From: Chitinophaga pinensis
GTDB lineage: Bacteria; Bacteroidota; Bacteroidia; Flavobacteriales_D; Crocinitomicaceae
DNA: 5,762 nucleotides
Direction of reading: 5' to 3'
Assembly: GCA_945861175.1 (NCBI GenBank)
Contig: CAMATR010000145.1
Coordinates: 1 to 5,762 of the forward strand
Made by a program: the position numbers and the translations under genes. A model generated the notes under the pieces. That model made no database searches. It worked only from the letters and a program-made list of their open reading frames with translations, and was not told where the DNA came from. Below, piece after piece: positions 1 through 5,762 of this stretch (within the stretch, counting starts at the first letter, position 1; each line of letters opens with the position of its first letter).

Positions 1-1
1 A

Positions 2-307
2 ATTGAAGAAGGCAGATTTCGTGAAGATTTATATCATCGACTAGCTGTTATATTGATTCATGTCCCTTCTTTGAATGACCGAAGGGAAGACATACCATTA
101 TTAGCAGAACATTTCTTAACGATTGTTTGTGCTGATCACGGTGTGCAAAGAAAGTCTTTTACAGATGATGCATTGTTGGCATTGCAAAAGACAGATTGGA
201 CAGGAAATATTCGAGAATTACGAAATATTGTTGAACGATTAGTGATTCTTAGCGGCGCTATGATTAATGGTGAGGACGTAAGAATATTCGCAAATCCTGG
301 AAAGTAA
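2..307 (+). CDS. Sigma-54-dependent transcriptional activator (NtrC-like AAA+ ATPase), 3' end only, no HTH domain
   Basis: The last 101 codons of a bacterial enhancer-binding protein, a ring ATPase that remodels sigma-54 RNA polymerase to open promoters; the 5' part lies outside the window. Translating in frame from base 2 gives FREDLYHRL at fragment residues 6-14, whose two arginines (7 and 13) match in spacing the arginine fingers of this family. VPSLNDRREDIPLLAEHFL follows (the usual VPPLRERREDIPLL), then the sensor-II helix WTGNIRELRNIVERLVIL. The protein stops about 15 residues later, at TAA 305-307. Typical NtrC-family proteins continue for 50 or more residues into a Fis-type helix-turn-helix, which is absent here; the 56 bp that follow do not encode one in any frame. 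I recall Bacteroidota response regulators with this shortened C-terminus, so it is probably natural and not broken. The N-terminal domain (receiver or other) cannot be seen. The gene converges on the glycosyltransferase gene. Confidence 0.9.
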   Translation: MEEGRFREDLYHRLAVILIHVPSLNDRREDIPLLAEHFLTIVCADHGVQRKSFTDDALLALQKTDWTGNIRELRNIVERLVILSGAMINGEDVRIFANPGK

Positions 308-363
308 ATTAAGATTTTTTCTAATCAAAGTGCGTAACAATTATTCCTTAGCCTAGAAGCGGT

Positions 364-378
364 TTACTCTTCGAGTAA
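364..378. other. Short perfect hairpin at the convergent 3' ends, possible weak terminator
   Basis: TTACTC (364-369) and GAGTAA (373-378) form a perfect 6-bp stem with a 3-nt loop. It includes the stop codon and last codons of the minus-strand glycosyltransferase and lies 57 bp past the end of the activator gene. No T-tract follows on either strand and half of the stem is A/T, so it is not a standard intrinsic terminator. It may slow or process convergent transcripts, or be chance. The rest of the 308-363 gap shows no convincing terminator. Confidence 0.25.
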
Positions 379-1653
379 GCTAGTAAATCTCTTTGCTAAA
401 GCACCTGATGAATAAGTTTCCAAATTTTGTGCTTCATGGAAAAGGTCTTGCGATTTGAATTTTGAATAGCAAGATAAGATGTATGATTTCACTTTTTCTG
501 TATCCTCATATCCAGCAAAAAGTCCAGCATTTGTGGATTGCATAGCAACTTCCAAATCACTATTAATTTCCCCAATAGCAAGAATAGGACGTTTAGCGCC
601 AAGGTATTCAAAAAACTTACCTGTGAGAATACCTTTTACGTTTCCAGATCGATTTGCGATGAGCAGTAATAATTGAGTTTGGCTTTGCATTCGAATGCTT
701 TCTTCATGGGGTACAGCCGAAATTTCTTCTAAGTAATTTGTTAATCCAGCCTTATCTACTTTTTCTAGCACATTGAAATCAACGGGACCAATTAACCGAA
801 TCTTTAGTTCCGATGCAATCGTTGAATTTTCATTGATTATTTCTTTGAGAGCATCCCATAATACTTGAGGATTTCGAGCAAAGGGCATTGATCCATAATG
901 TGCAATAGTAAATTGCTGATCAAGTTTTATTTTTTTTGCATCGAATTCGGGGAAAATGAATCCATTGGTAATTATTTCAATTTTTCTTTTGCTAATACGT
1001 TCAAGATCTTTAGCTCCAGATTGACTTATCGTCACTACTTTATCTGCATCTTTGAGTACCATTTTTTCGAGTTTTTTATGACGATTGTCTGCCCATTTGC
1101 CCGGAAGTAGGTCCTTGTAAAAATCAATTTCTGTCCAAGGATCTCTGAAATCAGCTACCCATTGAATATGAGGATTCTTTTTTTTAAGTTTTTGAGCAAT
1201 CAAATGCATGCTATGTGGAGGTCCCGTCGAGATAATTGTATCAATATTCGGATGTCTCTTTAAATAATTGCTCAGAAAACCGACACTTGGTTTTATCCAA
1301 AACACACGAGCGTCTGGAATGAATAAGTTACCTCTTACCCAAATAATGAATCGTTGAAATAAACTTCCTTTCTTTTGCTGAGTTATCCCAGAGCCTTGAT
1401 TAGGGTTGTTTTTTTTTCCAAGGTATTTGTGTGGTTCGAAGATTGATTTCCGAACGATAGTCAGTTCTTTTGAAATTTCTTTATCAAGTGCAGTGTCAAT
1501 AGTTGGCCAAGCAGCATTTTCTGGACAATATATGTGAAGGTTCCAGTTATTTTCTTTGAAGAATTTTGAGAACCGTAACCAACGATGAACACCTGCACCG
1601 CCCGCCGGTGGCCAATAGTAGGTAATGAGTAATGCTGACCTTTTTTTTTCCAT
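364..1653 (-). CDS. Glycosyltransferase, GT-B fold, GT4-like (Bacteroidota surface-polysaccharide type)
   Basis: A complete 429-residue protein, the usual length for GT4-like enzymes. These cytoplasmic or membrane-associated enzymes move a sugar from a nucleotide-sugar donor to an acceptor, usually in lipopolysaccharide, capsule or exopolysaccharide synthesis; donor and acceptor cannot be read from the sequence. The N-terminal Rossmann half has a glycine-rich loop YYWPPAGGAGVHRW (residues 12-25), then STGPPHSMH (142-150) and ADFRDPW (167-173). The C-terminal half has AHYGSM (251-256) and the donor-site segment GILTGKFFEYLGAKRPIL (341-358), with E349 in the position of the conserved acidic residue. 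There is no signal peptide or clear membrane segment. The start lies 2 nt after the alaS stop, so translation is probably coupled to alaS; no Shine-Dalgarno is evident. The gene is rich in AAA lysine codons and carries four A8-A9 runs. The glycosyltransferase class is secure; the pathway is not known. Confidence 0.9.
   Translation of the reverse strand: MEKKRSALLITYYWPPAGGAGVHRWLRFSKFFKENNWNLHIYCPENAAWPTIDTALDKEISKELTIVRKSIFEPHKYLGKKNNPNQGSGITQQKKGSLFQRFIIWVRGNLFIPDARVFWIKPSVGFLSNYLKRHPNIDTIISTGPPHSMHLIAQKLKKKNPHIQWVADFRDPWTEIDFYKDLLPGKWADNRHKKLEKMVLKDADKVVTISQSGAKDLERISKRKIEIITNGFIFPEFDAKKIKLDQQFTIAHYGSMPFARNPQVLWDALKEIINENSTIASELKIRLIGPVDFNVLEKVDKAGLTNYLEEISAVPHEESIRMQSQTQLLLLIANRSGNVKGILTGKFFEYLGAKRPILAIGEINSDLEVAMQSTNAGLFAGYEDTEKVKSYILSCYSKFKSQDLFHEAQNLETYSSGALAKRFTSLLEE
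1641..1649 (-). repeat. A9 homopolymer at codons 2-5 of the glycosyltransferase
   Basis: On the coding strand the gene begins ATG GAA AAA AAA AGG, a run of nine A residues directly after the start codon. A slip of one base during replication or transcription would cause a frameshift at the very start of the protein. Three more runs lie in the same gene: nine at 1409-1417, eight at 1178-1185 and eight at 930-937. All encode Lys-rich stretches and may simply reflect low GC content. Confidence 0.8.
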
Positions 1654-1655
1654 TA

Positions 1656-4268
1656 TTAAAGTTTCGACTTCACCTCTGATATAGCCGACGATAAGCCTGA
1701 AGGATTTTTACCCCCCGCAGTTGCAAAAAATGGTTGACCACCTCCACCGCCTTGAATGTGCCCAGAGACCTCTCGAATTAAATTGCCTGCATTTATTCCC
1801 TTCTCATTAATTACAGAGTCAGAAGCAATAATACTAAGTGTACATTTTTCACCTTCATTTCCTCCAATAACACCAACAAAATGGTCAATTTCTCCTTTTA
1901 ACTGAAAAAGTATATCTTTTATTGAACCACTATCCAAAGGAATAATTGTTCCAAGGAAGTTTACGCCGTTTATAGTTTCGATTTTATTTTTCAGATCACC
2001 TTTTACGTTAAGCGCTTTTTCTTTTTGTAATTGCTCAATTTCTTTGGTCAGTTGGTTGTTCTTTGAAAGTAGATCTTCTACCGCCTTCACGATGTCCCTT
2101 GGATTGCGAAGTGTGAGTGCGATTGCATCTAGTAAAGTTGCTTTTTCTTTAAAAAATTGTTCAGCACCAGAAGATGTAATAGCCTCTATCCGTCTCACAC
2201 CTGCCGCAACTGCAGATTCAGAAGTAATTTTGAATAAACCTATTTCTCTAGTAGAGGAGACATGTGTCCCTCCGCACAATTCAACAGAGTTTCCGAATTT
2301 TATGACTCGAACATTGTCGCCATATTTTTCTCCAAAAAGTGCCATTGCGCCTAATTCCTTGGCAGTGTCCATCGGCACGTTCCTTCTTTCATCCAGTGAA
2401 ATATTTTCATGAATGGCAGCCGAAATCAATGCCTCAACCTTTGCTATTTCTTCATCTGTAACTTTCGAAAAGTGCGAAAAATCGAAACGTAAATTCGAAG
2501 GATTTACAAGCGATCCTTTTTGTTCCACATGGGTTCCAAGTATTTCGCGCAAAGCATGATGAAGTAAGTGGGTGGCCGAGTGGTTGCTTGCTGAAGCTAC
2601 TCGCTTCGATTCATTCACAACTGCTGTAAAATTGGTAGACACATTGCTCGGTAATTTTTCACAGAGATGAATGATCAAATTATTTTCTTTTTTAGTATCA
2701 AAAACAATGATCTTTTCATCTATTGATTCTAGATATCCCGTGTCGCCTACTTGACCTCCACCTTCGGGATAGAATGGAGTTTTGTCTAGGACTAGTTGAT
2801 AAAATGTTTTTTGCTTTTGGATTATCCTTCTGTATTTCAGTATTTTAACTTCTGATTGAAGCAGATCGTATCCAATGAATTCTGTCGATCCACTTATTGA
2901 TATTTCTACCCAATCATCAGTTTCAATTGCAGTTGCGGTTCGTGATCTTTCTTTTTGCTTCTGTAATTCTGAATTGAAAGCTTTTTCATCAATAGAAAGT
3001 TCATTTTCACGCGCGATAAGTGATGTTAGATCGACAGGGAAACCATAGGTGTCGTACAATTCAAAGACTTCTTTTCCATCGATTTCTTCATTCATTGACT
3101 TTTTAGTCGATTCAATTATAGTGTCTATTCTTCTTAAACCTTGCTCAAGGGTTCGAAAGAAGCTTATTTCCTCCTCTCGAATAACTTTTTCAACCAAATC
3201 TTTTTGTTGAACTAATTCATTGAATGAACTGCCCATTACATTGCTTAGTATCAAAGACAAATCGCAAAGGAACGGTTCTTTTAAACCTAATGTTTGGTAT
3301 CCATATCGAACAGCACGTCTCAATATGCGCCGAATAACATATCCAGCACCCGTATTAGAGGGGAGTTGGCCATCAGCAATTGAGAAAGAAATTGCGCGCA
3401 CATGGTCTGAAATAACGCGAAGCGCGATATCTACTTCCTCTGATTTACCATATTCAACTTTTGCTAACTTTTCCATTCGCTGAATGAGCGTTTGAAAAAG
3501 ATCGGTGTCATAATTCGAAGTTTTTCCTTGTAATGCCATTGCCAAGCGTTCTAAACCCATCCCTGTATCGACATGCGTGGCAGGAAGTGGCTCGAGAGTT
3601 CCGTCGGCTTTTCTATTGAATTGCATAAATACATTGTTCCAAATCTCGATGACCTGCGGATGGTCTAAATTTACAAGTGTTTTTCCATCAATTAGATCTC
3701 GCTCAGCTTTTGATCGCAAGTCAACATGTATCTCAGAACAAGGTCCGCAAGGACCGGTATCGCCCATTTCCCAGAAATTATCTTTTTTTGATGCAAGGAT
3801 GATGCAATCTTCATCAATGTATTTTTTCCAAATAGCGTAGCTTTCGAAGTCTCTTGGTACCTTATCGAATTCATCTCCTTCGAAGACCGTAACATATAGC
3901 TTGTCTTTCGGAATCTTATAAATTTCTGTCAATAATTCCCAAGCCCAACCAATTGCATCTTCTTTGAAATAGTCTCCAAAAGACCAATTCCCGAGCATTT
4001 CAAACATTGTGTGATGGTAGGTGTCAACACCAACTTCTTCGAGGTCATTGTGTTTTCCAGAAACGCGCAAACATTTTTGCGAATTGGCGATTCTTTTATT
4101 TTTTGGAACAGCATTCCCAAGAAAGTAGTCCTTAAACTGATTCATCCCTGCGTTTGTAAACATCAAAGTAGGGTCATTTTTTACTACCATAGGTGCAGAA
4201 GGCACGATTTCGTGTCCTTTTGAAGAAAAGAAAGTGAAGAATTGCTCGCGTATTTCAGAAACAGTCAT
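1656..4268 (-). CDS. alaS: Alanyl-tRNA synthetase
   Basis: A complete class II synthetase of 870 residues (the family is usually about 870-880) that attaches alanine to tRNA-Ala in the cytoplasm and hydrolyses Ser- and Gly-tRNA-Ala. The catalytic domain (about 1-250) shows motif 1 around PTLMFTNAGMNQFKDYF (33-49), motif 2 around TMFEMLGNWSFGDYFK (87-102) and motif 3 GMGLERLAMALQG (236-248). The tRNA-recognition region follows, including the conserved RRILRRAVRYG (313-323). The editing domain has zinc ligands H563 and H567 (HSATH) and C665 and H669 (CGGTH), all present. A short coiled coil (about 730-757) leads to the C-Ala domain with its glycine-rich IQGGGGGQPFFATAGG (838-853). The start MTVSEIREQFF matches the normal N-terminus of the family; its upstream sequence lacks a Shine-Dalgarno, as is common in Bacteroidota. 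Transcription probably starts about 25-30 nt upstream of the ATG and runs on into the glycosyltransferase gene. Confidence 0.98.
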   Translation of the reverse strand: MTVSEIREQFFTFFSSKGHEIVPSAPMVVKNDPTLMFTNAGMNQFKDYFLGNAVPKNKRIANSQKCLRVSGKHNDLEEVGVDTYHHTMFEMLGNWSFGDYFKEDAIGWAWELLTEIYKIPKDKLYVTVFEGDEFDKVPRDFESYAIWKKYIDEDCIILASKKDNFWEMGDTGPCGPCSEIHVDLRSKAERDLIDGKTLVNLDHPQVIEIWNNVFMQFNRKADGTLEPLPATHVDTGMGLERLAMALQGKTSNYDTDLFQTLIQRMEKLAKVEYGKSEEVDIALRVISDHVRAISFSIADGQLPSNTGAGYVIRRILRRAVRYGYQTLGLKEPFLCDLSLILSNVMGSSFNELVQQKDLVEKVIREEEISFFRTLEQGLRRIDTIIESTKKSMNEEIDGKEVFELYDTYGFPVDLTSLIARENELSIDEKAFNSELQKQKERSRTATAIETDDWVEISISGSTEFIGYDLLQSEVKILKYRRIIQKQKTFYQLVLDKTPFYPEGGGQVGDTGYLESIDEKIIVFDTKKENNLIIHLCEKLPSNVSTNFTAVVNESKRVASASNHSATHLLHHALREILGTHVEQKGSLVNPSNLRFDFSHFSKVTDEEIAKVEALISAAIHENISLDERRNVPMDTAKELGAMALFGEKYGDNVRVIKFGNSVELCGGTHVSSTREIGLFKITSESAVAAGVRRIEAITSSGAEQFFKEKATLLDAIALTLRNPRDIVKAVEDLLSKNNQLTKEIEQLQKEKALNVKGDLKNKIETINGVNFLGTIIPLDSGSIKDILFQLKGEIDHFVGVIGGNEGEKCTLSIIASDSVINEKGINAGNLIREVSGHIQGGGGGQPFFATAGGKNPSGLSSAISEVKSKL

Positions 4269-4300
4269 CGAAAGAGTTGAATTAAGTGTTCTATGCGCTG

Positions 4301-4329
4301 CAAATTTAGGGGAAATATGCGGATTGAAA
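4301..4329 (-). promoter_or_regulatory. Predicted alaS promoter (Bacteroidota sigma-A type)
   Basis: On the minus strand TAAATTTG (4308-4301) is a perfect match to the Bacteroidota -7 consensus TAnnTTTG. Seventeen bases upstream lies TTTC (4329-4326), one mismatch from the -33 TTTG. Transcription would begin near 4295, giving a leader of about 27 nt before the alaS ATG. The perfect -7 box is directly visible; its use as a promoter is inferred from position and consensus. Confidence 0.55.
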
Positions 4330-4339
4330 TCTATATTTT

Positions 4340-4369
4340 CATTTTGTCAGTAAATCTGCCATTTCGACA
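4340..4369 (+). repeat. Tandem CATTTYGWCA boxes, 20-bp period
   Basis: CATTTTGTCA (4340-4349) is followed exactly 20 bp later by CATTTCGACA (4360-4369), matching at 8 of 10 positions. Two helical turns of spacing would place both copies on the same face of the DNA. A third close copy, CATTTTCTCA (4425-4434, 9 of 10 to the first), abuts the candidate sigma-54 promoter, and a partial copy, CATTTTATAT, lies at 4402-4411. The region is AT-rich, so some similarity may be chance; function as protein-binding sites is inference. Confidence 0.4.
4345..4361. promoter_or_regulatory. Candidate activator or operator site: 17-bp inverted repeat, 6-N5-6
   Basis: TGTCAG (4345-4350) and CTGCCA (4356-4361) form an inverted repeat with 5 of 6 pairs matching across a 5-bp spacer. 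This is the same geometry as NtrC-type enhancer sites (TGCACC-N5-GGTGCA), although the base sequence differs. Its centre lies about 108 bp upstream of the transcription start expected from the sigma-54 element, a typical enhancer distance. It is also only about 15 bp upstream of the alaS -33 box, so it could affect both genes. The bound protein is unknown. Confidence 0.35.
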
Positions 4370-4390
4370 TAAAAATAGGCGCTTTTTTAT
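4369..4390. repeat. A/T-tract inverted repeat in the intergenic region
   Basis: ATAAAAA (4369-4375) and TTTTTAT (4384-4390) are perfect 7-bp inverted repeats around the loop TAGGCGCT. The A- and T-tracts could give intrinsic DNA bending between the upstream boxes and the dnaK promoter. As a hairpin it would be weak, and it lies outside the predicted transcripts of both genes, so a terminator role is unlikely. Confidence 0.4.
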
Positions 4391-4434
4391 TCCAAATATG
4401 ACATTTTATATCTGAGTGTAGTCGCATTTTCTCA

Positions 4435-4450
4435 TGGCATAAAGATTGTC
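4435..4450 (+). promoter_or_regulatory. Candidate sigma-54 (-24/-12) promoter of dnaK
   Basis: TGGCATAAAGATTGTC resembles the sigma-54 consensus TGGCAC-N5-TTGCA. The -24 part TGGCA is exact, and the -12 part keeps TTG but has T in place of the usual C. The GG (4436-4437) and G (4448) keep the strict 10-bp spacing. Transcription would start near 4461, leaving a leader of about 30 nt. A competing housekeeping-type reading exists: TTG (4446-4448), a 16-bp spacer and TAAAATTG (4465-4472, 7 of 8 to TAnnTTTG), which would start near 4479. The sequence alone does not decide between them. Confidence 0.4.
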
Positions 4451-4490
4451 CAATGGTTTTGAGTTAAAATTGAAAATAATTTAAAACGAT

Positions 4491-5762
4491 ATGGGAAAAA
4501 TAATTGGAATTGACTTAGGTACAACCAACTCATGTGTTTCAGTGATGGAAGGAAATGAGCCAGTTGTAATCGCAAACTCAGAAGGAAAGAGAACAACTCC
4601 TTCAATAGTTGCATTCATTGAAGGTGGTGAGAGAAAAGTAGGAGATCCTGCAAAACGTCAGGCTATAACTAATCCAACCAAAACAATTTCTTCAATTAAG
4701 CGCTTCATGGGTTCATCTTATGATGAAACAACAAAAGAAGCGAAGCGAGTTCCTTACGAAGTGGTTAAAGGAGATAATAATACCCCTCGTGTCAAAATTG
4801 ATGATCGTCTTTACACTCCTCAAGAAATTTCTGCAATGATTCTTCAGAAAATGAAGAAAACAGCTGAAGACTATTTAGGACATGAAGTAACCGAAGCAGT
4901 TGTTACTGTTCCAGCTTATTTTAATGACTCTCAGCGCCAGGCGACTAAGGAAGCTGGTGAGATTGCAGGTTTGACAATTAAAAGAATCATTAACGAACCA
5001 ACTGCTGCCGCTTTGGCTTATGGCTTGGATAAGAAAGGTATCGATCAGAAGATAGTAGTTTTCGACTTTGGTGGAGGAACACATGATGTTTCAGTTCTTG
5101 AGTTAGGTGATGGAGTTTTCGAAGTTTTGGCGACAGATGGTGATACTCACTTAGGAGGAGATGATGTAGATGAGGAAATAATTCAGTGGTTGGCAGATGA
5201 ATTTAAGGCTGAAGAAGGCCTAGATTTGCGAAAAGATCCAGTGGCTTTGCAACGTTTAAAGGAAGCTGCTGAAAAAGCTAAAATTGAATTGTCTTCAACA
5301 ACATCATCAGAAATTAACTTACCATACATCATGCCGGTGAACGGTATACCGAAACACCTTGTTAGAACTTTACAACGAGCAAAATTTGAGCAGCTAATTG
5401 CACAAATCGTTGAAAGAACTATCGCTCCTTGTCGTTCAGCTTTGAAAAATGCAGGATTGTCCGCTAGTGATATTGATGAGGTAATTTTAGTAGGTGGATC
5501 TACACGTATTCCGATTATTCAGGATGCAGTTCAACGTTTCTTTGGAAAGGCTCCTTCGAAAGGAGTTAATCCTGATGAAGTAGTTGCTGTAGGTGCGGCA
5601 ATTCAAGGAGGAGTGTTGACTGGTGAAGTGAAGGATGTACTTCTTTTGGATGTTATACCACTTTCATTGGGAATAGAAACAATGGGTGGTGTCATGACTA
5701 AATTAATAGAGGCGAATACTACAATTCCTACGAAAAAATCAGAAGTATTCTCGACTGCCTCT
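4491..5762 (+). CDS. dnaK: Chaperone DnaK (Hsp70), 5' two-thirds; continues past the right edge
   Basis: An open frame of 424 codons reaching the window edge. DnaK is the ATP-driven cytoplasmic chaperone that works with DnaJ and GrpE in folding, disaggregation and the heat-shock response. The nucleotide-binding domain is complete: phosphate-1 loop IGIDLGTTNSCV (5-16), the segment VPAYFNDSQRQATKEAGEIAGL (140-161), NEPTAAALAYG (168-178), phosphate-2 loop FDFGGGTHDVS (191-201) and the adenosine motif LVGGSTRIP (333-341). T197 corresponds to the E. coli autophosphorylation residue T199. The linker VLLLD (383-387) follows, then the start of the substrate-binding domain (GIETMGGVMTKLIEANTTIPTKKSEVFSTA). 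The full protein is normally about 635 residues, so roughly 210 are missing to the right. The start MGKIIGIDLGTTN is standard. No Shine-Dalgarno is seen; the upstream bases are A-rich. A His in place of the common Phe after GGGT fits Flavobacteriia. Confidence 0.98.
   Translation, partial: MGKIIGIDLGTTNSCVSVMEGNEPVVIANSEGKRTTPSIVAFIEGGERKVGDPAKRQAITNPTKTISSIKRFMGSSYDETTKEAKRVPYEVVKGDNNTPRVKIDDRLYTPQEISAMILQKMKKTAEDYLGHEVTEAVVTVPAYFNDSQRQATKEAGEIAGLTIKRIINEPTAAALAYGLDKKGIDQKIVVFDFGGGTHDVSVLELGDGVFEVLATDGDTHLGGDDVDEEIIQWLADEFKAEEGLDLRKDPVALQRLKEAAEKAKIELSSTTSSEINLPYIMPVNGIPKHLVRTLQRAKFEQLIAQIVERTIAPCRSALKNAGLSASDIDEVILVGGSTRIPIIQDAVQRFFGKAPSKGVNPDEVVAVGAAIQGGVLTGEVKDVLLLDVIPLSLGIETMGGVMTKLIEANTTIPTKKSEVFSTAS

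Larger units (their letters stand above)
4269..4490. promoter_or_regulatory. Divergent alaS / dnaK regulatory region
   Basis: A 222-bp AT-rich non-coding stretch between two divergent start codons. On the alaS side it holds a Bacteroidota-type promoter. On the dnaK side it holds a near-consensus sigma-54 element, with an overlapping, weaker housekeeping-type element. In the middle are repeated CATTTT-type boxes, a 6-N5-6 inverted repeat and an A/T-tract inverted repeat. I see no CIRCE element (TTAGCACTC-N9-GAGTGCTAA), no riboswitch-like structure and no small gene. Each element is listed separately. Confidence 0.85.

Noticed and set aside
313..326. GATT/AATC stem with a T-run, as a terminator for the activator gene
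   Set aside because: Only four A/T-rich base pairs, with the T-run inside the loop and not after the stem; it would not be stable.
479..1110. Plus-strand frames of 65 and 70 codons opposite the glycosyltransferase
   Set aside because: Antisense shadows; the minus strand encodes conserved GT-B motifs throughout.
2044..2412. 122-codon open frame on the plus strand
   Set aside because: Lies entirely opposite the AlaS editing and C-terminal region, which is unmistakably coding on the minus strand; the translation resembles no family I recognise and has no promoter or ribosome-binding context.
3220..3840. Two 87-codon plus-strand frames (3220-3483 and 3577-3840)
   Set aside because: Antisense to the AlaS catalytic and tRNA-recognition domains; low-complexity, serine-rich translations typical of shadow frames.
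4269..4490. CIRCE/HrcA operator upstream of dnaK
   Set aside because: A GAGTG pentamer occurs at 4413-4417, but there is no matching inverted half-site at the required 9-bp spacing.
4432..5084. Minus-strand frames at 4432-4614 and 4875-5084
   Set aside because: Opposite the highly conserved DnaK nucleotide-binding domain; the first would also run through the dnaK start and promoter region.
5076..5084. His in place of Phe in the DnaK phosphate-2 loop (GGGTHDVS) as a functional defect
   Set aside because: I recall this variant as normal in flavobacterial DnaK, and the surrounding catalytic residues including the conserved Thr are intact; useful as a lineage marker only.

Overview
The window looks like a chromosomal segment from an AT-rich member of the Bacteroidota, most likely the Flavobacteriia or a close relative. 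Three things suggest this. The DnaK phosphate-2 loop reads GGGTHDVS, a form I associate with flavobacterial DnaK. The start codons lack Shine-Dalgarno sequences. A perfect Bacteroidota-type -7 box (TAAATTTG) sits upstream of alaS. The assignment comes from recognising sequence, not from a search.

Layout, left to right. Bases 2-307 (+) are the 3' end of a sigma-54-dependent activator (AAA+ ATPase) whose reading frame stops just after the AAA+ domain, with no DNA-binding helix-turn-helix. Bases 364-1653 (-) encode a GT4-like glycosyltransferase. It starts 2 nt after the stop codon of alaS (1656-4268, -), a complete alanyl-tRNA synthetase with intact aminoacylation, editing and C-Ala domains. 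The two form an alaS-glycosyltransferase transcription unit that converges on the activator gene. A 222-bp intergenic region (4269-4490) separates alaS from the divergent dnaK (4491 to the right edge, +), whose 3' third lies outside the window.

The coding content is ordinary, so I do not claim a new multi-gene system. The part that deserves attention is the alaS/dnaK intergenic region. Besides the alaS promoter it holds a near-consensus sigma-54 (-24/-12) element 40 bp before the dnaK start, and about 100 bp further upstream a 17-bp imperfect inverted repeat with the 6-N5-6 layout of enhancer-binding-protein sites, embedded in repeated CATTTT-type boxes. This suggests, as inference only, that dnaK may be activated through sigma-54 instead of by a CIRCE/HrcA system; no CIRCE element is visible. 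A weaker housekeeping-type promoter overlaps the same area and is the main competing explanation. Secondary points are the missing DNA-binding domain of the activator and four A8-A9 tracts in the glycosyltransferase gene, including one at codons 2-5.
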